A stretch of DNA of 38,176 nt from Thermoanaerobaculia bacterium (lineage in GTDB: Bacteria; Acidobacteriota; Thermoanaerobaculia; Gp7-AA8), in assembly GCA_017883265.1 (NCBI GenBank), contig JADGNX010000005.1, positions 1 through 38,176 of the forward strand, written 5' to 3'. The notes under the pieces are model-generated. The model was not told where the DNA came from. It saw nothing but the letters and a program-made list of their open reading frames with translations, and made no database searches. The position numbers were made by a program, and so were the translations under genes. Positions 8,403 through 16,785 of this stretch are shown here, piece after piece; the first letter of the stretch is position 1; each line of letters starts with the position of its first letter.

Positions 8403-8816
8403 TCATCGTTGCCGGGACTTGGAATGCGTTGGAAGGGGGCGGTCGCGAAGTGGACGCATGAGGCTGCTCTCGCGCCAACGATCGATGGCCTGAACGAGCG
8501 ACTCGATCCTGACCGGCTTGGAGAGGGTCTCGATGATGAACGGATGCCGCGCTGTTGCGTTGGGGCGGGTCGTCAGGAGCATCACCCGCGGCTGGCCCCC
8601 GCCATCTGCAGCGAGCCGCTCCATGAGCGCTTCCGGGGCAATCCCTGGCAACTCGGCATCGAGGATGAGGAGATCGACTGGGGTATCGATGGCCCGCTCC
8701 GTGGCCTCGCTGTCCGAAGCCTCGATCGCATTCGTGCTCGCCAGAAAGCGGCAGTAGGTGAGCGCCTCGTGTCTCAGTGCATCATCGGCGACAGCTACGA
8801 CAACCCGCGGGTGCAT
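8403..8816 (-). CDS. Receiver-domain protein
   Basis: MHPRVVVAVADDALRHEALTYCRF...VDLLILDAELPG...PRVMLLTTRPNA...LSKPVRIESLVQAIDRW; start trimmed from 8849 to ATG 8816, which has a -10-like TACAAG 8 nt upstream. Confidence 0.75.
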   Translation of the reverse strand: MHPRVVVAVADDALRHEALTYCRFLASTNAIEASDSEATERAIDTPVDLLILDAELPGIAPEALMERLAADGGGQPRVMLLTTRPNATARHPFIIETLSKPVRIESLVQAIDRWRESSLMRPLRDRPLPTHSKSRQR

Positions 8817-8981
8817 CACATGAGCTTGTAGCAAATTCGGCTCCGGCACTCCGTGATCAATGACCGAAAAATCGCATCGGACTATTCCGATCGGCCGGAT
8901 CCTATCGCAGTCTCAGGCCGCGAAGGCTCGGAATATGCTTTATCATTATTCCATCTTTACGTCGATATCGCTATCCTCCAT

Positions 8982-9848
8982 TCAGTCTTCGCTCAGCGAA
9001 GCAGCGGCGCCGATTGTGTTGGCCGCGATCGCTGACACATCGCGAAGTGCAGCCAGTGCACGGTCGCGCTCCATGGAGTGACGAAATGCTCCAACGATGG
9101 TCGAGCCGGAGCCGCTCATCGAGGCCCAGACGGCACCTGCGTCATAGAGCCTCCTCTTCAGCTCCGCAAAGTGAGGATAGCGGGTGAAGATCGGCGCCTC
9201 GAAGTCGTTGGTCAGGGCCTGCGGGTGAGACAGAAAGTCGTGCTGGATCAAGGTGAGGAAGTGTTCCTTGCCGAGCGGAACAGAGGGAGATGTTCGGGTG
9301 GCGCCCAGCAGCGCGAACGCTTCAGCCGTGCTGACTGGCTCGGGTGGCACCAGCAGCAGTAGCGGGATGGCCGGACCGTCGGGCAATGACAGGAGCGACT
9401 CCCCTCTGCCCGTGGCATAAGCTTTTCCTCCGTGAAGAAAGAAAGGGACATCCGATCCGAGCTGAAGGGCCATCTCACTCAGCTCCTGGAGCGAGATATC
9501 GAGGTCGAACATCTGATTGAGCGCGCGGAGAGCGGCGGCCGCATTGGACGATCCCCCTCCCAATCCTCCGCCCGCCGGGATCCGTTTGTGGAGAGAGACG
9601 GCGACCTCGCCTGCTCCGTGCCTCTGCAGAAGGCGAACGGCCCGAATTGCCAGATTCGCTTCATCCCGTGGAATGGTCGGGTCGTCGCAACGCAGCGAAG
9701 TCGATTCGGCACGTTGAAACACCAGATCGTCGTGAAGCGAAACGGTCTGAAAGAGAGTCTCCAGATCGTGATAGCCGTCAGGACGACGACCGAGAACTCG
9801 TAGCGACCAGTTGATCTTGGCAAAAGCGGAAAGACTGAGTGAGTTCAT
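8982..9848 (-). CDS. ispE: 4-diphosphocytidyl-2-C-methyl-D-erythritol kinase
   Basis: 288 aa GHMP kinase: AFAKINWSLRVLGRRPDGYHDLETLFQTV, IPAGGGLGGGSSNAAAALRALN, LGSDVPFFL, MSGSGSTIVG. Confidence 0.96.
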   Translation of the reverse strand: MNSLSLSAFAKINWSLRVLGRRPDGYHDLETLFQTVSLHDDLVFQRAESTSLRCDDPTIPRDEANLAIRAVRLLQRHGAGEVAVSLHKRIPAGGGLGGGSSNAAAALRALNQMFDLDISLQELSEMALQLGSDVPFFLHGGKAYATGRGESLLSLPDGPAIPLLLLVPPEPVSTAEAFALLGATRTSPSVPLGKEHFLTLIQHDFLSHPQALTNDFEAPIFTRYPHFAELKRRLYDAGAVWASMSGSGSTIVGAFRHSMERDRALAALRDVSAIAANTIGAAASLSED

Positions 9849-9891
9849 CAGATGACGATCGGTGCTGAGCAGATTCCAGTCGACGATGCTC

Positions 9892-10674
9892 TCATGAACC
9901 GGCGCAGCAGGTGTATCCGGCCGGAATGGCCGGTGGCTGGACGGGGGCCGGACCGGTCACGAGATCGAGGATACGCAGTTCGATGCGCTGCGTGGCCGTG
10001 GTCGAATCGCCGAGGTACCGTCCGATGTCGATTGTCGACGGTGGAAACGACGGCGGAGAGTAATCGACCTTCAGGGTCTCGCCTCCCCGCTGAACGACGG
10101 CACTGGCAAGGCCTGCCGAACCGACGGTGTAGCGGACATCTCCCTGTTGAATCACGATGCGCCCTGGCTCAGCCGGACAAACCTGACAGCGCGTTGCCGC
10201 GGAGGTACTGTCGATGGGAAGGCCTACGGCCAGGAGCATGAGCTCGGCGAGATTCACAGTGGGGACGAGTCCGCCTGCGACGCTGCCGATGGACGAAGCG
10301 GGGCCGCGCCAGAACTTCCCGCTCAGATGGTCGAGGAAGAGCGCATCCCTCCCGTCGCTGAAGAGCGTGAACGCCGCGGTACCGACCGGCGTCAGCGCTT
10401 CCACCAGCGCCCGCTGGCCGGAGTCACGGGACAGAGTAGCGCGCAGCGATTGCGAGGTCTGACCGGAGGTGGCCCGGATGCGGACGTAAGCCTGGATCGA
10501 CGTCAGTGTGGCACGACGCGAGACGAGGTCGCGCCAGGCATCCTCAGCGGTCGCCGCGCTCACAGCGATGACCGGCTGAGCGCCGTGGGGCCGGCGCATC
10601 GTCGTACATCCCAGAGCCGCCCAGACAGCGCACGCGGTTGCCAGGAGGCCAGAAGTCTTCATGCGGCTGAGCAA
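9892..10674 (-). CDS. LolB/DUF4292-like outer-membrane lipoprotein
   Basis: 260 aa with lipobox-like segment (WAALGC); located between a TPR protein and ispE; SIQAYVRIRATSGQTSQSLRATLSRDSGQRALVEALTPVGTAAFTLFSDG resembles the LolB-like fold. Confidence 0.6.
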   Translation of the reverse strand: MLSRMKTSGLLATACAVWAALGCTTMRRPHGAQPVIAVSAATAEDAWRDLVSRRATLTSIQAYVRIRATSGQTSQSLRATLSRDSGQRALVEALTPVGTAAFTLFSDGRDALFLDHLSGKFWRGPASSIGSVAGGLVPTVNLAELMLLAVGLPIDSTSAATRCQVCPAEPGRIVIQQGDVRYTVGSAGLASAVVQRGGETLKVDYSPPSFPPSTIDIGRYLGDSTTATQRIELRILDLVTGPAPVQPPAIPAGYTCCAGS

Positions 10675-10760
10675 CGATCAGTCAATCCTGACCGGTCAGC
10701 GTTGACCAGTCATGGGCTGGCCGGCAACGGCGGGCGGTAAGACCTTCATGAGCAGGCCGG

Positions 10761-12671
10761 CTAGCGAATCTGGGGCACCGGGGCCTTCCCTTCGAGCTGG
10801 CTGATCTTCGACTTGATCTTCGCCTCATCCTTTGGTTGCGGCTCGAGATCGAGAGCTCGACGATAGACATGAAGAGCACGGCCGTAATCGCCCCTTTTGG
10901 CCAATACGTCGCCGAGATGCTCGTGAACCGTGGCGTCGTGCGGCAGCAGCTTCGTGGCATCGGTCAGGTACTTCTCGGCAAGATCGAGCTTCCCCTGCTG
11001 GTAGTAGACCCAGCCGAGCGAGTCGACGAAGGCGCCGTTGCGCGGCTCCTGGCTCACGGCGCGATTGAGCATCTCCGCCGCTCGATCGAGGTTCATCCCT
11101 TTCTCGGCCCACATGTAGCCGAGATAGTTGAGGGCCTGAGCATTCTCCGGGTTCTTCGAGAGGAGCTGCTGGAACGCTTTCTCAGCAGCCTCACGATTGC
11201 CGGCGCGCTCCTGGAGGGCGCCGAGCTCGAACAGGAGGTCCGGATCGTCCGGCTTGGCGCCGGTCTGTCCGCTGATCAGCGAGACCGCCGATGGGAAATC
11301 CTTCGCCTCGACGTAGGCCTCGGCCATGGCGATGGCATTCTTGGGCCCGAACTTCACCTGGGTTTCGGCGGCCTGCCGGGCCTTCTCCTTCTCTCCGCTC
11401 CGGAGCAGCAACTCGACGTAGCGGGCGTTGACGTAGGGATCCGAGCCGAATTTGTCGACGAGCGGCGAGAGAATCTGGAGGGACTCGGCCATCTTGTTCT
11501 GTTTGGCCAGAGCGTCGAGGGCAATGCTGACGGCCTGGTTGTTGGGTCTATCGTGGAAGACCAGCAACGGCCGGGTCCGATCGACCGCCGATTGGTAGCG
11601 CTCCTTGCGCAGGTCGATGAACGCCAGCTGCGTCTGGGCCAGAGCCATCAGATTGTCCGGAAGCTCAGGCACTTTGAGAAGGGTCTGGAAAGTCTTCCCT
11701 GCGTCGTCGTACCGCCGCTGGGACATCTGACTGAGGCCGTAGCTCGACAGCAGATCGGGATCGTTCGGCGATCTCTCGAGCAGCCTGCGGAAAATCGAAT
11801 CGGCCTCCGTGTATTGCTCGAGGTCGCTCAGAGCTTCAGCCAGATAGAACTCGGAGCCGGAGTCTTTCGGGTCTGCCGCGACAAGGGTCTTCAGCGCAGC
11901 GCGAGCCTTTTCCGGTTGCCCCGCACGGAGGTAGAAAAGGGCCTGCCGCTTCTGCAGGTCGATGTTCATCGGGTCGTCCGAGATGAGGGGCTGGAGAACT
12001 TCGGCCGCCTTGAGCCACTCGTTCTCTTTCTGGTAGATATCGACGAGCTGAAGAATGGCCGGACCGAAGGTCGGATCGATGGTCACGGCGCGCTCGAGGT
12101 ACTGGCGGGACTCGTCGCCTCGGCCGAGCTTGGTGAGGACCTGGGCATAGTTGAAGTTCAGGCCGCGCTGGTCGGGAGCGCGCTCGAGCAGGGTGGCCAG
12201 CACTTTCTCGGCGTCTTCGGTGCGGCCTTCTGTCAGAAGGATCTGAGAAACGGCCATGCCGGTGCCTATGTCGTCATGGTTGAGGCGGAAGGCCTCCAGC
12301 AGGAAGACGAGGGCCTCGTCGACCTTGGCCCTGTCGCCGGCAGCCTGGTCGAAGAGGAGACGCCCGAGGATCTTCTGGGCGTCGACAAAGTCGGGGTGCG
12401 AAGCGGTCAGGCCACGCAGCTCGGCTTCAGCCTTGTCCGGTCGCGCGGCATCGAGGAGGATCATGGCCCTTTCGTAGTGAAGTACCGGATCGCTCGGGGT
12501 AGCCGTGATCAGCTTGTCGATGAGGCCGAGAGCGCGGTCGAATTCGCCGCGTTCGGCTGCCATTTTGGCGGTGATGAAATCGTAAGCGGCGTTGCTCTGT
12601 GCCTCCTGCGCCCGGGCCAGAGGATCAGCCAGCGCAGCCAGAAACAGCACAGCGATCATGATCTGTCTCAT
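10761..12671 (-). CDS. TPR-repeat protein, secreted/periplasmic
   Basis: 636 aa with signal peptide and many TPR motifs (e.g. NAQALNYLGYMWAEKGMNLDRAAEMLNRAVSQEPRNGAFVDSLGWVYYQQGKLDLAEKYL). Confidence 0.9.
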   Translation of the reverse strand: MRQIMIAVLFLAALADPLARAQEAQSNAAYDFITAKMAAERGEFDRALGLIDKLITATPSDPVLHYERAMILLDAARPDKAEAELRGLTASHPDFVDAQKILGRLLFDQAAGDRAKVDEALVFLLEAFRLNHDDIGTGMAVSQILLTEGRTEDAEKVLATLLERAPDQRGLNFNYAQVLTKLGRGDESRQYLERAVTIDPTFGPAILQLVDIYQKENEWLKAAEVLQPLISDDPMNIDLQKRQALFYLRAGQPEKARAALKTLVAADPKDSGSEFYLAEALSDLEQYTEADSIFRRLLERSPNDPDLLSSYGLSQMSQRRYDDAGKTFQTLLKVPELPDNLMALAQTQLAFIDLRKERYQSAVDRTRPLLVFHDRPNNQAVSIALDALAKQNKMAESLQILSPLVDKFGSDPYVNARYVELLLRSGEKEKARQAAETQVKFGPKNAIAMAEAYVEAKDFPSAVSLISGQTGAKPDDPDLLFELGALQERAGNREAAEKAFQQLLSKNPENAQALNYLGYMWAEKGMNLDRAAEMLNRAVSQEPRNGAFVDSLGWVYYQQGKLDLAEKYLTDATKLLPHDATVHEHLGDVLAKRGDYGRALHVYRRALDLEPQPKDEAKIKSKISQLEGKAPVPQIR

Positions 12672-12808
12672 TTTGTCATCCTAACACTGCAGAAAATGGT
12701 TGAACGGCGGCGCGAATTCCAGCCACGACGGCCATACCGCCCGCAGTCCCGTAGGACCGGATGAAGGAATGTGCTACAACGCGCTGGGGACTCCATGAGG
12801 AGCGTCGC

Positions 12809-14254
12809 TTGACCCTCGATCGCCTCGAGATCACACCGTTCGCTGTCATCGCAGGAGACCTGCTTCGCAGCCGCGATACCGGCTATCTGACCGTCATCCA
12901 TCAGCCCCTCCGCAAGGTGTTGTACTGGTCGCAGGGTGAGATCGTGATGGCCACATCGACTGCTCCCGAAGAATCGCTGGGCGATTTCCTGGTGCGACGT
13001 GACGTCATTACCATCGACCGGGCCTTCGAGATGATGAGCGACGATCCGACGAACGCCGTCGCTGCCTTTCACGAAGCGGGCCTGCTGGACCATTCCATGC
13101 GCCAGACGCTTCTGAGGGAGTGGCTGATCTCGCTGGTCATCCCGCTTTTCTCCGTGGATGAAGGGACGGCCGCATTCACGCACGAGCCAGCGATCGAGCC
13201 GGCCCGCCGCGTCTTCCTACAGTCGACGGCGGCAGTCATCCTCGACGGAATCCGATCGATCACCAACGGGCTGATCCTGCGGCGCTCGATCGGCGACCTG
13301 AAACGGGACATCGCCTTCTCCAACGAATCGCGTTTCAGCGTCGACAACGTACCGCTGAACGATGCCGAGCGCCGGATCGCCGCCAGCCTGGCCGATGAAC
13401 AGTCGATCGAGTCGTTCCTCAAGCATTTTCCGGCCGAGTCGGTAGCCGCAGCCAAAGTGGTCATCGGCATGATGGCTCTCGGTATTTTCCGGGTCATCGA
13501 CGTAAGGAGCCCTGCCGATCCCGGCGCCAGCATGGACGATATGCAGCGCGATCTCGAGTTGCTGGCGGCGATCGGAGCCGAAGACCAGCGGTCTCTGCGA
13601 GCGGTGCGCCTGGCCCGCCAGCTTTCGTCGATCGATCACTACCAGATCCTCGATGTGCCGCGCGCGGCGACGCGCGCCCAACTCCTGGCGCAGGCCGAGA
13701 CGATGAGAAAGCGTTATGACCCGGTGACGTATCCGCCGGTGGTGAGGGAGTCGATCCAGGCCATCCTGCGAAAGATCGATGAAGCGGCGAGCTTTCTAAC
13801 CGACGCCGGGCGCCGGCCGGGCTACGACAAGCTCCTCACTCAGCACGCCGCACGGAAAGGCGGTCAGGAGTGGATCCAGCAGCGGGTGAACCAGCGGACG
13901 ATCGCTCAGCAGAACTTCAACCGCGCGCGGGAGCTGTCGGTCACCGGCGATTATTACGGCGCCATCGTCCTGCTCAAGCAGGCCGTGAACTATGAGCCCG
14001 ACTATACCGAGGCGTGGTTTCTTCTCGGGAGCTGCCAGGAGCGCAATCCCAAATGGCGGCGCGAAGCGGCCGAGAGTTTCCAGCAGGTATTGTCCATCGA
14101 CCCCAACCACGTCGAGGCCCTCATCTCTCTCGGCGACCTCTACCGCTCGGAAGGTATGGGCAACAGGGCTCAGAGCTGCTACGAGGACGTCCTCAAGATC
14201 TCGCCGGGGAATCAGCAGGCAGCAAACCGTCTCGAGGCGTTGAAGAAGCGCTGA
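12809..14254 (+). CDS. DUF4388-like N-terminal, J-domain-like and TPR protein
   Basis: Probable TTG start at 12809 with SD GAGGAG (ORF extends to 12761); TGYLTVIHQPLRKVLYWSQGEIVMATS (DUF4388-like), DHYQILDVPRAATRAQLL... (J-like), C-terminal TPRs. Confidence 0.75.
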   Translation: MTLDRLEITPFAVIAGDLLRSRDTGYLTVIHQPLRKVLYWSQGEIVMATSTAPEESLGDFLVRRDVITIDRAFEMMSDDPTNAVAAFHEAGLLDHSMRQTLLREWLISLVIPLFSVDEGTAAFTHEPAIEPARRVFLQSTAAVILDGIRSITNGLILRRSIGDLKRDIAFSNESRFSVDNVPLNDAERRIAASLADEQSIESFLKHFPAESVAAAKVVIGMMALGIFRVIDVRSPADPGASMDDMQRDLELLAAIGAEDQRSLRAVRLARQLSSIDHYQILDVPRAATRAQLLAQAETMRKRYDPVTYPPVVRESIQAILRKIDEAASFLTDAGRRPGYDKLLTQHAARKGGQEWIQQRVNQRTIAQQNFNRARELSVTGDYYGAIVLLKQAVNYEPDYTEAWFLLGSCQERNPKWRREAAESFQQVLSIDPNHVEALISLGDLYRSEGMGNRAQSCYEDVLKISPGNQQAANRLEALKKR

Positions 14255-14292
14255 CAAAAAACGGCAATATCGCAGGCCGTCGAGCGGTTTTC

Positions 14293-15435
14293 ATGATCAT
14301 GCCTATTCAGCAGAAAAAGAGCGCGCTCAGTGAAGTGCTGAGCACGCGTACCACCGAGGGCGTGCTGTACGAGAAGCTCGAGGACAAGGCACTACGCTGC
14401 TTCGCCTGCGGCCATCGCTGCAAGATCCTGAGCGGCCTGGAGGGGATCTGCAAAGTCCGCTATAACGAAGACGGCATCCTCAGGGTGCCACGCGGATATG
14501 TCGGAGCCCTGCAGGTCGATCCGATCGAGAAGAAACCGTTCTTTCACGCGTACCCCGGTGCGCTGGCGCTGTCGTTTGGCATGCTCGGCTGCGACTATCA
14601 CTGCGGCTACTGTCAGAACTGGGTGACCTCGCAGGCTCTCCGCGATCCGGTCGCCGGTGCGCTTCCCGAAGACGTCGAGCCGGCCGATCTGGTGCGGGCA
14701 GCGAAACGGCTGGGCGCGACGGTCATCACGTCGACTTACAACGAGCCGCTGATCACCTCCGAGTGGGCTGTCGAGATCTTCCGGGAGGCGAAGAAGGCAG
14801 ACCTGGTCTGCTCGTACGTCTCCAACGGGAACGCCACTCCGGAGGCCCTCGAATTCATCGCTCCATGGGTCGATCTCTACAAAGTCGACCTCAAGGGCTT
14901 CACGCAGAAGGCCTACCGCGACCTCGGCGGCCAGCTGGAGCCGGTGCTCGAGACGATCCGCGGTCTCAAGCAGCGCGGCATCTGGCTGGAGATCGTCACG
15001 CTGATCGTCCCCGGCTTCAATGATTCGGACGAGGAGTTGACGAACATCGCCGAGTTCCTCTGCGGCGTCGATCCCGACATCCCCTGGCACATCACAGCGT
15101 TCCATCAGGACTACAAGATGACCAGGAACGCCAACACCGACGCAGGCACGCTGATGCGCGCCTACCAGATCGGCCGGCGGGCCGGACTGCGCTATATCTA
15201 TCCGGGAAATATCCCGGGCGGTTTCGGCGAGCTGGAAGGAACGCATTGTCCGAAATGCCAGGCGCTCGTCGTCGGGCGCACCGGCTTCCGAGTGACCTCG
15301 TACCACCTCATCGATGGACGCTGCCCCGACTGCTCGACTCTCATCCCCGGCGTGTGGGGCAGCGCCGGCGCCGGCGTAAACCGCAGCGCGGTGCCGCGAC
15401 CGGTGCACATTCAGACAGGAGCGGGAAGCCGATAA
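14293..15435 (+). CDS. amrS: AmmeMemoRadiSam system radical SAM enzyme
   Basis: 380 aa; CFACGHRCKILSGLEGIC, CDYHCGYCQNW (CxxxCxxC), YNEPLITSEWAVEIFREAKK, HITAFHQDYKM, C-terminal CPKC/CPDC pairs. Start trimmed from 14014 to ATG 14293. Confidence 0.93.
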   Translation: MIMPIQQKKSALSEVLSTRTTEGVLYEKLEDKALRCFACGHRCKILSGLEGICKVRYNEDGILRVPRGYVGALQVDPIEKKPFFHAYPGALALSFGMLGCDYHCGYCQNWVTSQALRDPVAGALPEDVEPADLVRAAKRLGATVITSTYNEPLITSEWAVEIFREAKKADLVCSYVSNGNATPEALEFIAPWVDLYKVDLKGFTQKAYRDLGGQLEPVLETIRGLKQRGIWLEIVTLIVPGFNDSDEELTNIAEFLCGVDPDIPWHITAFHQDYKMTRNANTDAGTLMRAYQIGRRAGLRYIYPGNIPGGFGELEGTHCPKCQALVVGRTGFRVTSYHLIDGRCPDCSTLIPGVWGSAGAGVNRSAVPRPVHIQTGAGSR

Positions 15436-15515
15436 GCGCCGGATCGATCGCTCATCGAGGGGATGAGACGATCCCGGCGAGAGTTGAGCGACGGGCCTAG
15501 GGGGCGTGGGGGGTT

Positions 15516-15678
15516 GGGGACGCAGCTTCTGTTGTCTGTTCGCGACCTTCGCGTCATTGAGTCATTGAGTCATTGAGTCATTGGGGACGCAGCTTCTGTC
15601 CTCTGCCGGGATGGGCGACCGAAGCTGCGTCCCCCGAGCTCGCGCCTTCTGAAAGGCGACGACTGAAGCTGCGTCCCC
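15516..15678. repeat. REP-like repeat array (two inverted, two direct copies of GAAGCTGCGTCCCC)
   Basis: GGGGACGCAGCTTC at 15516-15529 and 15583-15596; GAAGCTGCGTCCCC at 15621-15634 and 15665-15678. Confidence 0.9.
15553..15583 (+). repeat. 8-bp microsatellite (GTCATTGA)x3.9
   Basis: GTCATTGA at 15553, 15561, 15569, partial at 15577. Confidence 0.9.
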
Positions 15679-15739
15679 CGAGCTCGTACCGGCGGCGCGG
15701 GGCTACGACGGCCGGGCGTGTTGCTATAGTGCGAGCCAC

Positions 15740-16075
15740 GTGACCGAGTTCATCGAAATCGGATCGAGCAGCGACATCGCAGCCGGCCGGATGGCCAGCT
15801 ATCGTGTAAACGGAAGGGGTGTGGTGGTCTACCACACGGCCAGTGGCTTCCATGCCTCCGATGACCGCTGTCCGCATCGCGGAGGGCCGCTCGTGGAAGG
15901 CGACCTCATGGGTGAGGAGATCGTCTGCCCGTGGCATCTCTGGGGGTTCGACGTCCGCAGCGGAGTCTGCCCGGGGAACCCTGAAGTGCGTGTGACGACT
16001 CACGAGGTGCGGATCGAAAATGATCGCCTCCTGTTACGAGTGAATCCGGTAGAAGAGGCGTTGTCACAACCATGA
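15740..16075 (+). CDS. Rieske [2Fe-2S] ferredoxin
   Basis: 111 aa; CPHRGGPL...CPWHLWGFD (CxH...CxxH); GTG start. Confidence 0.92.
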   Translation: MTEFIEIGSSSDIAAGRMASYRVNGRGVVVYHTASGFHASDDRCPHRGGPLVEGDLMGEEIVCPWHLWGFDVRSGVCPGNPEVRVTTHEVRIENDRLLLRVNPVEEALSQP

Positions 16076-16707
16076 ATCCGAAGCCATTGCGCCATGTCGA
16101 TCTTTACAATGATGCCGGACGGCTGGAGGCTCTCTATCGCGAGCTTCAGGATCCGGTGGGGGTGGCCGTGGTCTGTCATCCCCTGCCGAGCGGCGGTGGA
16201 ACGATGCACACCAAAGTCGTCTTCCGCGCGGCGCGCGGGCTGGAAGCGGCTAACTTCGCCACGATTCGCTTCAATTTCCGTGGGGTGGGGGCGAGCGGAG
16301 GGAAGTGGGACGGCGGCGAAGGAGAGCAGAACGATGTCCTGGCCGCAATCCAGTGGATCACCAGGAAGCATCCCGGTGTGAAACTCCTGGTCGGCGGATT
16401 CTCGTTCGGTGCCTGGGTGGCGAGCCGTGTGGCGTGCGAACTGCCGGAAGTGGACGGCATCTTTCTGATCGGCACGCCGGTCGATAAGTACGACTTCAGC
16501 TATCTGCGCGACTGCCACAAGCCGAAGCTGTTCCTGCACGGCACTCAGGACGAATATGGAAATGTCGAGAAGCTGGAGAAGCTGGTCGGCGCGCTGAGCA
16601 ACTCCGAAAGCATGATCCTCACCGGCGCCGACCATTTCTTTTCCAAACAGCTCGACGCCGTCGAAGAGACACTGCGGAACTGGGCCATCGAAATGGCCGA
16701 ACAGTAG
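16072..16707 (+). CDS. Alpha/beta hydrolase
   Basis: 211 aa; CHPLPSGGGTMHTKVVFRAARGLEAANFATIRFNFRGVGAS, GGFSFGAWVA nucleophile elbow, terminal GADHFF; ATGA overlap with the Rieske gene. Confidence 0.9.
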   Translation: MNPKPLRHVDLYNDAGRLEALYRELQDPVGVAVVCHPLPSGGGTMHTKVVFRAARGLEAANFATIRFNFRGVGASGGKWDGGEGEQNDVLAAIQWITRKHPGVKLLVGGFSFGAWVASRVACELPEVDGIFLIGTPVDKYDFSYLRDCHKPKLFLHGTQDEYGNVEKLEKLVGALSNSESMILTGADHFFSKQLDAVEETLRNWAIEMAEQ

Positions 16708-16725
16708 AGGGAAAACCAGAAAATA

Positions 16726-16785
16726 GAAACCAGAAACCAGAAACCAGAAAATAGAAACTAGCAAGCAGGTCTGGTTTCTGGTTTC
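16726..16785. repeat. Inverted repeat of CCAGAAA heptamers between convergent genes (bidirectional terminator-like)
   Basis: GAAACCAGAAACCAGA (16726-16741) and TCTGGTTTCTGGTTTC (16770-16785): perfect 16-bp stem. Confidence 0.8.

Noticed and set aside
7117-8493. 458-aa plus-strand ORF
   Set aside because: Overlaps the LuxR regulator out of frame and the receiver gene antisense; Arg/Ser/Pro-rich frame typical of high-GC noise.
8860-9081. 73-aa plus-strand ORF between the receiver gene and ispE
   Set aside because: Overlaps the ispE 3' end antisense and has no SD or recognisable motif.
10836-12764. 642-aa plus-strand ORF
   Set aside because: Antisense to the clear TPR protein; composition is typical of a mirrored high-GC frame with no recognisable domain.
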